From assembly GCA_016699635.1 (NCBI GenBank), contig CP064983.1, forward strand, positions 1,798,001 to 1,862,000: DNA of 64,000 bases, written 5' to 3'. Origin of the DNA: Bacteroidota bacterium. Its GTDB lineage: Bacteria; Bacteroidota; Bacteroidia; AKYH767-A; OLB10. The notes under the pieces were generated by a model, which searched no databases, was not told the origin of the DNA, and worked only from the letters and a program-made list of their open reading frames with translations. The translations under genes and the position numbers were made by a program. The number at the start of each line of letters is the position of its first letter. The stretch's first letter is position 1. Below are positions 20,429 to 28,926 of the stretch, in pieces.

Positions 20429-20958
20429 TTATTGTGCCAATAATTTTTCGATTGCTGCATCTAAAGCAGGCCCTCTTAAATTACTACCCACAATATATCC
20501 GTTTCCATCAATAAGCCAGTTGGCAGGAATTGAGTTAACACGATAAATTTGCGCTGCTTTACTATTCCATCCTGCAAGATCACTCACATGGCTAGGCCAG
20601 TCTAATTTGTCTTGCTTAATAGCATTCATCCAACGATTTTTATCCTGATCGAGCGATACGCCATAAACAGTAAAACCTTTGGCACCTTTAAATTTTTTGT
20701 CTTTATATTTATTATAGGCAGCTACCACATTAGGATTTTCCATACGGCATGGGTACTTACCATGATGCCCAAAATCTATTAGCACAATTTTTCCTTTCAG
20801 TGATGAAAGGGGAATAGTTTTTCCTTCTGGTGATGTAAATGCCAGCTCCGTGCTTTGTTGCCAATGGCAATGCCTTCAACCGGCTTTTGTGCCTGTGCAA
20901 AAAATGCAGTGCCGATGATTGCCAGCGATAAGAATGTTGCTTTAAGTGTAGTTGTCAT
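20429..20958 (-). CDS. TlpA/AhpC-TSA-like thiol-disulfide redoxin, exported; frameshifted
   Basis: The signal peptide (MTTTLKATFLSLAIIGTAFFAQAQ) directs the protein to the periplasm. After a missing C at 20848-20850 is restored, the fold begins GNKAPELAFTSPEGKTIPLSSLKGKIVLID. The C-terminal half (RVNSIPANWLIDGNGYIVG) has the cis-Pro-equivalent region of TlpA-like thioredoxins. As sequenced, the active-site stretch reads DFGHHGKYPCRMENP and lacks the first cysteine. Adding one T and then two bases nearby (20766-20776) would give DFWASWCKYPCRMENP. It probably acts in disulfide reduction or cytochrome maturation (family inference). Confidence 0.75.
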
Positions 20959-21048
20959 ATTTTTAATTTTGTTTATGGCTGCCAACTATCGTACCACAGT
21001 GGCAGGCCTTCATTTGATTTTTATTAAACGCTAAAATATTAAATTGTT

Positions 21049-22356
21049 TTAAATCCTTTTGATGTGGGCACCAAGTTTTATCAATCGTTCATCTATTCTT
21101 TCATAACCACGGTCTATTTGTTCAATATTATGGATAATACTTTTGCCTTTAGCAGAAAGTGCAGCTATGAGCAAGGCAACACCCGCTCTGATATCAGGCG
21201 ATGTCATTTCTATACCTTTTAATGAATGTTTGCGGTTAAGTCCAATCACTGTTGCACGGTGTGGGTCGCATAAAATAATCTGTGCTCCCATATCAATCAG
21301 TTTATCTACAAAGAATAAACGGCTTTCAAACATTTTCTGATGGATGAGTGCTGTGCCGTTTGCCTGTGTTGCTGTTACTAATATTACGCTTAGCAAATCA
21401 GGTGTCAGTCCCGGCCAAATGGCATCTGCAATAGTCAGAATAGAACCATCAATAAAAGTGTCTATCTCATAATTTTTTTGTGCAGGCACATAAATGTCAT
21501 CACCTTTAATTTCCAGTTTAATACCAAGCCGTTGAAATGTAGAAGGAATAATACCGAGATTGGCAACACTGCAGTTTTTGATGGTTATTTCAGACTGTGT
21601 CATGGCTGCAAGACCAATAAAACTACCTACCTCAATCATATCGGGCAACATGGTATGTGTGCACCCTGTCATTTTGGTAACTCCGGTTATGCTCAACAGA
21701 TTTGAACCAATGCCTGATATTTTTGCTCCCATACTGACAAGCATCTTGCAGAGTTGTTGTATGTAAGGTTCGCAGGCTGCATTATAAATGGTTGTAGTGC
21801 CTTCAGCTAAGGCAGCAGCCATAATGATATTGGCAGTTCCGGTAACAGAAGCTTCGTCAAGAAGCATATACGCACCTTTTAGTTTTTTAGCCGAAACGCT
21901 GAATATTTTAGTGTGCGAATCAAAGTCAAATTTAGCACCCAGGTTTTGAAAACCTATAAAGTGCGTGTCTAAACGTCTGCGACCAATTTTATCGCCACCG
22001 GGTTTAGGCACACAGGCAATACCAAAGCGCGAAAGCAATGGGCCGGCTATCATAATAGAGCCTCTTAAAGATCCTGCCTGACGGATAAAATCATCAGTCT
22101 TTAAAAAATCAAGATTTATTTTATCTGACTGAAAAGTATAGCTGCCATGTTTTAGTTTTTCTACTGTCACACCCAAACTGCGAAGCAGGTCTATCAGTTT
22201 ATTTACATCTCTGATATCAGGAATGTTGTGAATGGTAACTTTCTCATCGGTCAGCAATACGGCACAAAGAATCTGTAATGCTTCATTTTTTGCTCCCTGT
22301 GGTTCTATTTCACCATGTAGCTGTTGTCCACCTATAATTTCAAAACTGTTAGCCAT
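21049..22356 (-). CDS. murA: UDP-N-acetylglucosamine 1-carboxyvinyltransferase MurA (Asp-type active site)
   Basis: MurA transfers enolpyruvate from PEP to UDP-GlcNAc, the first committed step of peptidoglycan synthesis. The 435-residue protein begins MANSFEIIGGQQLHGEIEP at the ATG 22356, two bases after the DUF4290 stop. An ATG at 22374 would add six residues. Conserved segments are GAKNEALQILCAVLL, the flexible loop PGGDKIGRRRLDTH and DIRAGVALLIAAL. In the loop, Asp replaces the fosfomycin-reactive Cys115 of E. coli, as in mycobacteria and chlamydiae, so fosfomycin should not inactivate it (family inference). Confidence 0.95.
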   Translation of the reverse strand: MANSFEIIGGQQLHGEIEPQGAKNEALQILCAVLLTDEKVTIHNIPDIRDVNKLIDLLRSLGVTVEKLKHGSYTFQSDKINLDFLKTDDFIRQAGSLRGSIMIAGPLLSRFGIACVPKPGGDKIGRRRLDTHFIGFQNLGAKFDFDSHTKIFSVSAKKLKGAYMLLDEASVTGTANIIMAAALAEGTTTIYNAACEPYIQQLCKMLVSMGAKISGIGSNLLSITGVTKMTGCTHTMLPDMIEVGSFIGLAAMTQSEITIKNCSVANLGIIPSTFQRLGIKLEIKGDDIYVPAQKNYEIDTFIDGSILTIADAIWPGLTPDLLSVILVTATQANGTALIHQKMFESRLFFVDKLIDMGAQIILCDPHRATVIGLNRKHSLKGIEMTSPDIRAGVALLIAALSAKGKSIIHNIEQIDRGYERIDERLIKLGAHIKRI

Positions 22357-22358
22357 TG

Positions 22359-22970
22359 TTAATGTTGTGACCATTTCTTCTTTTTCTTTTTCTTGTTTCC
22401 ACCTCCATTATTCTTCATGGGTCGAACATCAGCAATATATCTTAACCTTACCTCTCCCTTCAGCGAAAGTTTTCCATTAGAAATTTTACGCAGATGTTCA
22501 AAAATAACTTCATCATTCACATTGTCGCGGTTGTAATTAACATACGACTGTTTCATGAAATTGGCAATCATCAAAATTACCTGTTCTTTCTGAGTACCAT
22601 CTTCCATTTCACAGGTTTTTTCTATCATGTTGTAAATGATAGAGCCATAGTGTTTGAATTTAATATTGTAGGTAGGATATGGAACTTTTTCAGGAGCAAG
22701 TTTTCTTTTTTCGGGCGAAGGCATCGGATAAGGCGAATCGCATTGCAGTTTATAATCAGACATAATAAACAGATGATCCCAAAGTTTTATTTTGTAATCA
22801 TTGTATTCTCTTATTTGTGGATTCAGCACAACCATTGCATTAATAATAGCATTTGCTGCTTTTGTCCGCTCTTCCTGACTTTCGAGTTGAATGGCATGGT
22901 CAATCATTCTCTGAATGTTGCGCCCATATTCCGAAATAATCAACTCAGGACGTTTAGTATTATACTCCAT
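22359..22970 (-). CDS. DUF4290 domain-containing protein
   Basis: This 203-residue cytoplasmic protein matches the Bacteroidetes DUF4290 family as I recall it: MEYNTKRPELIISEYGRNIQ at the N-terminus and a helical core with MVVLNPQIREYNDYKIKLWDHLF. The C-terminus is a basic tail (GGGNKKKKKKKWSQH) that may bind nucleic acid or membrane. Its stop is two bases from the murA start, and the pair is conserved in Bacteroidetes. No function is established. Confidence 0.85.
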   Translation of the reverse strand: MEYNTKRPELIISEYGRNIQRMIDHAIQLESQEERTKAANAIINAMVVLNPQIREYNDYKIKLWDHLFIMSDYKLQCDSPYPMPSPEKRKLAPEKVPYPTYNIKFKHYGSIIYNMIEKTCEMEDGTQKEQVILMIANFMKQSYVNYNRDNVNDEVIFEHLRKISNGKLSLKGEVRLRYIADVRPMKNNGGGNKKKKKKKWSQH

Positions 22971-23047
22971 AAAATTTAAGGCTAATTACCGAAGTGTAAA
23001 ATTTTCATGATAAAATTTTACTTTAATACTTCAATTTAAAAAATCAG

Positions 23048-23120
23048 GGTGAAAGATGGGGCTCGAACCCGACCCTCAGAACCACAATCTGATGCTCTAA
23101 CCAGGTGAGCTACATTCACC
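23048..23120 (-). tRNA. tRNA-His (anticodon GTG), T-stem irregular
   Basis: The minus strand folds as a tRNA with an acceptor that includes the His-specific extra G(-1), a D-arm (GCTC...GAGC), an anticodon arm TCAGA-TTGTGGT-TCTGA and T-loop TTCGAGC. The anticodon GTG specifies histidine, and CCA is not encoded. Two oddities: the acceptor has a T6:T67 mismatch, and the T-stem 5' strand reads TCGGG against CCCAT, two mismatches that would vanish if two bases were missing (ATGGG expected). It may therefore carry a sequence error. Confidence 0.88.
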
Positions 23121-23280
23121 ATATCAAAAGAAGAATTAAAATAAGTCCTTCTTTAACGAGGCGCAAAAATAATGCAAAAAACATTCGCACAAATGTTATT
23201 TTGAATATGTTTTTTTTAGTGAAGATTGTCTGATATCAGTAAAGATGAAATCAATAATCAGAATAAATTGTTTCTAAAAT

Positions 23281-23310
23281 TTTGAAAACAAAAAAAAGTT
23301 GTTATCTTTG
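23281..23310 (+). promoter_or_regulatory. Bacteroidetes-type promoter for the BNR-repeat T9SS gene
   Basis: TTTG at 23281-23284 is followed by an 18-bp spacer and TATCTTTG at 23303-23310, a perfect TAnnTTTG box. The corrected start codon lies 36 bp downstream at 23346. Confidence 0.6.
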
Positions 23311-23345
23311 TGCAATTAATCATGTAAAAATAAATTATTAAGACA

Positions 23346-25267
23346 ATGAAAAAGGTTTACTAATTACACTTGCTCTTGGTGCTGCAGCTACGCTGAACGC
23401 TCAGGAAGCAACGAAAAAAACTAATAAGCTTGAGGCCATTGATAATGGTGTGAAGCTTAATGTATCTCAGCGTGTACATGGTACAGCAGGTACAACTTTT
23501 ACTGCAGGTTGCGAAAACACTTTAGGTAGCTCAGCCAACGCTTTCACAGCTGTTAATGGTGGTCGCTCTAACCTGATATACAATTCAGCAATCAATACAA
23601 TTGCATTCATTCACCGTGGTAATCCATCTGGTGGTGTTGGAACAAGCTCAGGAGATCTTTTCTGGGATATTTCTACTGATGGCGGAGCAACCTGGAACAT
23701 CAATCAGGGTCCTGCTTATTCACCGGTTAATAGCAATAATGCTCGTTATCCATTAGGATCAATTTACAATCCTGCCGGTAATACAGATCCTGCAAATGCA
23801 TGGGTTGCCGGTTTTGGATCAAACACCAATGGAAGTGGCTGGATTAGCCAATCACACTGTACTTCTAAATTAGATGGCAGCAATGCTAATCAGGAAACTC
23901 AGGACTTTGTACAGGGTGCTTTCATGGGTGATATTCCAAACAGCATGGAAACGGATAATGTAGGTAACGTTTGGGTTTCTGACTTTCAGGATGATGCAGT
24001 AGGCTCACAAGCTTATGGAAATACAAACCTTTGGCTGACTAAAGGTGTATGGAATGGCGCTGCCAACAAATATGACTACACAAATATCGCAGTTCCTTTT
24101 TTAGCAGATCTTGATCATAACGATGGAACACCTTTGTTCCAGAACGAAGTTAGAAGTGTATGGTCTTCAAACAACCAAACAGGTTACTTAGTTACTATTT
24201 CTCACTATGGCGATCCTAACTTTACATATAGCCAGAATGCCTATATGCCATGTGTTTTTAAAACTACTGATGGTGGTGCTACTTGGAGTGGACCAACAAT
24301 GGTTAGCTTAAATAACATGGATACTATTTTAGGTACACCACAAACAGGTTATGTTTGGTCAATGTTGTTTGAATTTGATTTAGCTTTAGATAATAACGAC
24401 AATCCACACTTAATTGGTAACATATTCATGCTTGACCCTGTTGCAGGACAATATCTTGCAGGTGCAGGTGCATTTGGAGTTTGTGATATCTATACTAATG
24501 ATGGTGGCACAAGCTGGTTTGCAAAATTCCTATCTACAACTCAAACATATCAAGGTGTATGGGATGATAATGCAGGTTCTACAGTTGCTGAAAGAACACG
24601 TCCGGCAATAAGCAGAAACGTTGCAGGTGACAAACTTTTCTATTTGTATTTCGATACTGATACAATTGCTAATCCGGGTTCAGAAAACGTATTGCCAGAT
24701 GCATGGTGTATTGGTTATGACTTAACAAGCGGTCTTGAAACACCACTTATGAATCTTACAGCAGGTTCATTAGCTGAGTCTTCAGTAATCATGGGTAACG
24801 TTTCTATGTTTTCTGAGACAAATGGTACTACAACAACTATTCCTATCACTTATCAGGAATTGTCAAACGGTACTGCCGGTACTCCTAGCGTTGGAACACC
24901 TGTAACACATAAATATGTTTGCGGTCAGGTTGATGATGCATCATTTACTGAAGTTATCGATCCTTTAAGAATTACTCCTTTAACTACAGTTACTGCAGTT
25001 AAAGAAATAAACAAAGTTGATGTTGGTGTTGCATATCCAAACCCAACAAACGATGTTCTTAATATCCCTGCTAACTTCAACACTTCATCAAATGTAACTG
25101 TAGAAGTTACTAATTTGATGGGACAGAATGTTGCCAGCTATAATTTTGGTAAATTGAGCGGTATTCAGACTTTGAAACTTAACGTTTCGAACATTGCTGC
25201 CGGTTCTTATCTTTACACTATCACAACTGAAGGTGCAAGAGTTACTAAACTTTTCGTAGTGAAATAA
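23346..25267 (+). CDS. T9SS-secreted BNR/Asp-box repeat protein; N-terminal frameshift
   Basis: The ATG at 23346 gives MKKV; one extra T in the run 23356-23358 then joins LLITLALGAAATLNAQ, a signal peptide, to the long frame ending at 25267 (about 640 residues). At least three Asp-box turns are visible (DGGATWN, DGGATWSGP, DGGTSWF), which marks a sialidase-like beta-propeller. The residues of a sialidase active site were not identified, so enzymatic activity is not claimed. The end (AYPNPTNDVLNI to KLFVVK) is a type A T9SS sorting domain. A strong upstream promoter and downstream terminator make it a monocistronic unit. Confidence 0.82.
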
Positions 25268-25286
25268 TCACTAAGTAATATCATTG

Positions 25287-25314
25287 AAAAAGGCGTAAAA
25301 TGGCTGCCTTTTTT
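25287..25314 (+). terminator. terminator of the BNR-repeat gene
   Basis: AAAAAGGC and GCCTTTTT form an 8-bp stem around an 11-nt loop, followed by a T run, 20 bp past the stop codon. Confidence 0.75.
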
Positions 25315-25472
25315 GTTTGGAATATATTTTGATTGATACTTATCCCTCTTATCTTGTTTAATCCAATGCTCTAAATATTAAGGTTACAATAATAGATTTA
25401 GATGCAAGAAAAATCAGATCATAATCTTTGGCTAAACTTACGCTTCAATTCTTTATTCTTAAAATTGAATTT

Positions 25473-26189
25473 TCAAATCAAAGTTTTCAAATCATTAATG
25501 CCCGTAATACGGCTAAATAAAAAGCCTTCTGCATAATCAACACCAATGAGTCTTCCAAATTCCGCAGGACGTGATTTTAAAGAATCAATAAACTCCGGAC
25601 TGGATATATACGTTTTTGGTTCTGCCGATTCAGGGTCATGAAATTGTGATTTATAAGCTAATATGGCATTCATTCTCGCATCAAAAAACTTTGAAATATC
25701 TACAACAATATCCGGTTTAAAATAGCGATCCTGAATGTAATGGAGCACCAACTTAGGTCGCCAGGGTTGCTGTTCGTGGTTTTCATAAGTAGTTCCGATT
25801 CTTCTAAGTCCTGATAAAAAACAGGCATCGGTAACCAAATTACAGCCGCGCCCATGGTCGGGGTGGCGGTCAGAAGGAGCATTAGTAATAACAATATCAG
25901 GCTGAAAATGACGTAATATTTCAATAACTTTAATCCTGTGCTGTTCATCATTCAAGAAAAAACCATCCCTGAAACCGAAAAAGTGTCGGGTTGCAAGACC
26001 CATAATTTCTGCTGCTTTCATTGCCTCAGTTCTTCTTAATTCAGGGGTTCCGCGTGTACCTAATTCACCATCCGTAAGGTCAGCCACACCGGTTTTATGT
26101 CCCATTTTATGATGTTTCGCAAGAGTTCCGGAGCAGGCTAATTCAACATCGTCAGGATGGGCACCAAAGGCCAGAATATCGAGTTTCAT
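25473..26189 (-). CDS. bshB1: bacillithiol biosynthesis deacetylase BshB1
   Basis: This 238-residue LmbE-family zinc deacetylase should remove the N-acetyl group from GlcNAc-malate in bacillithiol synthesis. The N-terminal zinc motif is AFGAHPDDVELACSGT; a second motif is SDRHPDHGRG, whose HPDH supplies the third ligand and catalytic residue. The segments LTDGELGTRGTPELRR and FFGFRDGFF, and the C-terminal YAEGFLFSR, are typical of BshB1 rather than other LmbE proteins. It stands alone here; bshA and bshC are not in the window. Bacillithiol would be this organism's low-molecular-weight thiol. Confidence 0.92.
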   Translation of the reverse strand: MKLDILAFGAHPDDVELACSGTLAKHHKMGHKTGVADLTDGELGTRGTPELRRTEAMKAAEIMGLATRHFFGFRDGFFLNDEQHRIKVIEILRHFQPDIVITNAPSDRHPDHGRGCNLVTDACFLSGLRRIGTTYENHEQQPWRPKLVLHYIQDRYFKPDIVVDISKFFDARMNAILAYKSQFHDPESAEPKTYISSPEFIDSLKSRPAEFGRLIGVDYAEGFLFSRITGINDLKTLI

Positions 26190-26251
26190 TGATAAAAAAT
26201 TTGTCCGAAATTAAGTTAAATAAGGTGTTCAATAACTTTTCACAACTATAA

Positions 26252-26281
26252 TTGCTTTTTAGGGATTCTTTTCTACTTTTG
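26252..26281 (+). promoter_or_regulatory. promoter of the ATP synthase operon
   Basis: TTG at 26252-26254, a 19-bp spacer and TACTTTTG at 26274-26281 match the Bacteroidetes promoter pattern TTG-N19-TAnnTTTG. atpB begins 31 bp downstream. Confidence 0.6.
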
Positions 26282-26312
26282 CAGCCGTTTTGAAAAGGGG
26301 CAACAAGCCTTA

Positions 26313-27464
26313 ATGTTACAAATGAAAAATCTGAATATACGCATCCTCATATCCGCTATCCTGCTTTGGCTGGTTCCTTTTATTTCTTTTGCACAGGAAA
26401 CGCATGATTCTTTAAATACTGCAACACATGAGTCTGTTGAATCTGCAGAGTTTGATGCCGGAAAAATGATTATGGATCATATTTCTGATGCACATGGATG
26501 GCACTTGTGGGGTGAAACAGAAATTCCATTACCAATTATTGTTTATTCGTCAGATAGAGGATTATCTGTATTTTCATCCGGACGTTTTCATCATGGTCAC
26601 AGTACATATAATGGCTATATGCTGAAAGAACAGAAGATTGTTGCTGTTGATGAAATGGAGGAAACCGATGCGCATCATGCAACAATCAACGAATCTGTTA
26701 CTGCCAACCTATATGACTTTTCCATTACCAAAAACGTTTTCGCTCTTATCGTAAGTATTATTTTGATGATTTGGATATTTACATCTGTAGCAAAATCCTA
26801 TAAAACACGTCCTAATCAGGCACCAAAAGGATTACAGTCACTTATTGAACCATTAATTGTATTTGTTCGTGACGATGTAGCCAAATCTTCCATTGGCCCT
26901 AAATATCAGAAATACATGCCTTATCTGCTTACGGCATTTTTCTTTATCTGGATAAATAATATGTTGGGATTAATCCCATTGATTCCAGGTGGTGCAAATC
27001 TCACGGGTAATATTGCCATTACCATGTCTCTGGCAGTAATGACATTATTAATTACAGTATTCAGTGCCAATAAAAATTACTGGGTACACATTTTTGCAAT
27101 GCCCGGTGTTCCGGTTTGGGTTCTTGTTCTTCTGACTCCGATTGAAATTCTGGGTTTGTTTCTTCGTCCGTTTGTATTGATGATACGACTCTTTGCAAAC
27201 ATGGCAGCAGGACACATCATTGCATTATCATTTGTTAGCCTCATTTTTATTTTTGGCGAAATGAGTGCAGGTGTGGGAATGGGTGTTGGTGTAGTGTCTT
27301 TAATATTCATGATATTTATGACATTTCTTGAATTGTTAGTAGCATTTCTGCAGGCTTATGTATTTACATTATTGTCGGCTATTTACATTGGTGCAGCAGT
27401 TGAAGAACATCATCATGATGCCGAACATCACGATGCAAAAGTCGAGGAGGCTTTAATTATATAA
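26313..27464 (+). CDS. atpB: F0F1 ATP synthase subunit a
   Basis: Subunit a forms the proton half-channels of F0. The 383-residue protein has an N-terminal signal-like helix (ILISAILLWLVPFISFAQ) and a long His/Glu-rich extramembrane region before the first core helix (about 143-165), a Bacteroidetes trait. The essential arginine is R292 in LMIRLFANMAAGH. The C-terminal HHHDAEHHDAK tail is His-rich. The start could also be the ATG at 26322. It opens the operon atpB-E-F-H-A-G. Confidence 0.95.
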   Translation: MLQMKNLNIRILISAILLWLVPFISFAQETHDSLNTATHESVESAEFDAGKMIMDHISDAHGWHLWGETEIPLPIIVYSSDRGLSVFSSGRFHHGHSTYNGYMLKEQKIVAVDEMEETDAHHATINESVTANLYDFSITKNVFALIVSIILMIWIFTSVAKSYKTRPNQAPKGLQSLIEPLIVFVRDDVAKSSIGPKYQKYMPYLLTAFFFIWINNMLGLIPLIPGGANLTGNIAITMSLAVMTLLITVFSANKNYWVHIFAMPGVPVWVLVLLTPIEILGLFLRPFVLMIRLFANMAAGHIIALSFVSLIFIFGEMSAGVGMGVGVVSLIFMIFMTFLELLVAFLQAYVFTLLSAIYIGAAVEEHHHDAEHHDAKVEEALII

Positions 27465-27494
27465 TTGATTTCTAAATTCTAAATAATAAATAAC

Positions 27495-27749
27495 ATGTTA
27501 TCAACCATCTTATTAGAAGTAGCAGGCAACCTTGGAATAGGTTACGGTGTGGCTGCTTTAGGTGCCGGTCTTGCAGCATTAGGTGCAGGTGTAGGTATTG
27601 GCCGCATTGGCGGCAGCGCAGTAGAAGCTATTGCACGTCAACCTGAAGCATCAGGCGAAATTCGTGCAAACATGATCCTTACTGCTGCTCTTGTTGAAGG
27701 TGCTGCCTTCTTCGCAATGGTAGTTGGACTACTTGTAGTATTCAAGTAA
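27495..27749 (+). CDS. atpE: F0F1 ATP synthase subunit c
   Basis: This 84-residue proteolipid is a two-helix hairpin with the loop ARQPEASGEIR and the ion-binding carboxylate E68 (AALVEGAAF). Helix 1 has only Gly/Ala/Leu near the site and no Ser/Thr follows E68. The Na+-type ligands are therefore missing and the rotor ring should use H+ (family inference). It lies 30 bp after atpB and is followed by a strong hairpin. Confidence 0.96.
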   Translation: MLSTILLEVAGNLGIGYGVAALGAGLAALGAGVGIGRIGGSAVEAIARQPEASGEIRANMILTAALVEGAAFFAMVVGLLVVFK

Positions 27750-27760
27750 TTCATTACAGT

Positions 27761-27801
27761 ATTTTCTGTGCAGGTAACGATTGGTTGCCTGTACAGAAAA
27801 T
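27761..27801 (+). promoter_or_regulatory. intercistronic hairpin between atpE and atpF
   Basis: An 18-bp stem (two G-U pairs) with the 5-nt loop GATTG starts 11 bases after the atpE stop and ends 34 bases before atpF. It is followed by TTTAAAT, not a strong T run. Partial termination or 3'-end protection of atpBE mRNA would raise subunit c output relative to downstream subunits (inference). Confidence 0.75.
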
Positions 27802-27835
27802 TTTAAATCAGATTTAAAACAAAAAAAGAAATAAA

Positions 27836-28330
27836 ATGGAACTGGTAAAACCCGCATTCGGTTTAACTTTTTGGATGGTATTAGCGTTTCTTATCGTCCT
27901 GTTTCTGCTAACAAAATTTGCTTGGAAGCCTATTCTTAATGCACTCAACGAACGTGATAAGTCTATTGAAGATGCTTTGAACGCAGCCATAAAAGCAAAA
28001 GATGAAATGGCAAACCTGAAAGCTGACAATGAAAAATTGTTGGCAGAAGCACGTCAGGAAAGAGATAAAATTCTTAAAGAAGCACGTGTAACAAAGGATA
28101 ACATCATTAACGAAGCTCGTGATAAGGCAACTGCAGAAGCCGATCGCTTACTGATACTTGCTCGCGAAGGTATTCATAATGAAAAAATGGCTGCTATCAC
28201 TGACTTAAAAAATCAGGTGGCATTGCTTTCTGTTGAAATTGCAGAGAAAATAATGAAGCAACAACTCGCTGACGATGGAAAACAAAAAGCCCTCGTTGCC
28301 GATTTGCTCAAGGATGTAAAAATGAACTAA
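27836..28330 (+). CDS. atpF: F0F1 ATP synthase subunit b
   Basis: This 164-residue peripheral-stalk subunit has one N-terminal membrane helix (FGLTFWMVLAFLIVLFLLT) followed by KFAWKPIL and a long charged coiled coil rich in Lys/Glu/Ala (about 35-160). It connects F0 to the delta subunit. It is 10 bp upstream of atpH. Confidence 0.95.
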   Translation: MELVKPAFGLTFWMVLAFLIVLFLLTKFAWKPILNALNERDKSIEDALNAAIKAKDEMANLKADNEKLLAEARQERDKILKEARVTKDNIINEARDKATAEADRLLILAREGIHNEKMAAITDLKNQVALLSVEIAEKIMKQQLADDGKQKALVADLLKDVKMN

Positions 28331-28340
28331 TCGCACTGTA

Positions 28341-28895
28341 ATGAACACAAAAGTTGCCGGACGTTATGCCAAATCGCTTTTGGGATTGGCAATAGAACAA
28401 AAAACCGAGCAGAAAATTTATACTGATATGGAGTTGATGGTTTCGACTATTTCGTCAAGCCGCGAACTTGCCTTGTTACTCCGTAATCCAATTATCAATA
28501 CAGACAAAAAGCAAAATATTCTTTCTTCAATTTTTAAAGGTAAAGTATCTGATGTTACTTATGCTTTTATCAACATCATTGTTACAAAAAGGAGAGAAGG
28601 ATATCTTGAAGAGATTACCCGTCAGTTTATCAATCTTTACAAAGCTCATGTGGGCATTGCTACAGCAGTTGTTACAACACCATTTAAGTTAGATGACAGT
28701 TTGCGTGCTGAAATAATGAAAATTGTTTCTGCAGAGGCAAGAGGTAAAGTAGAATTGGTTGAAGAAATAGATAAAGATTTGATTGGTGGATTTGTGTTGA
28801 AGATGAATAATAAACAGGTTGACACAAGCATAGAAACTAAACTGCGCGAAATTCGCAGAGAATTAAACATTAACCTTTACGAGAAAAATTATTAA
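28341..28895 (+). CDS. atpH: F0F1 ATP synthase subunit delta
   Basis: This 184-residue OSCP/delta subunit caps F1 and holds the stator. The N-terminal helical domain begins with VAGRYAKSLLGLAIEQ. The C-terminal signature LIGGFVLKMNNKQVDTSIETKL is typical of the family. It lies between atpF and atpA with short gaps. Confidence 0.94.
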   Translation: MNTKVAGRYAKSLLGLAIEQKTEQKIYTDMELMVSTISSSRELALLLRNPIINTDKKQNILSSIFKGKVSDVTYAFINIIVTKRREGYLEEITRQFINLYKAHVGIATAVVTTPFKLDDSLRAEIMKIVSAEARGKVELVEEIDKDLIGGFVLKMNNKQVDTSIETKLREIRRELNINLYEKNY

Positions 28896-28926
28896 AAAAC
28901 TTTTATAAAATTAAAATTCAAATACA

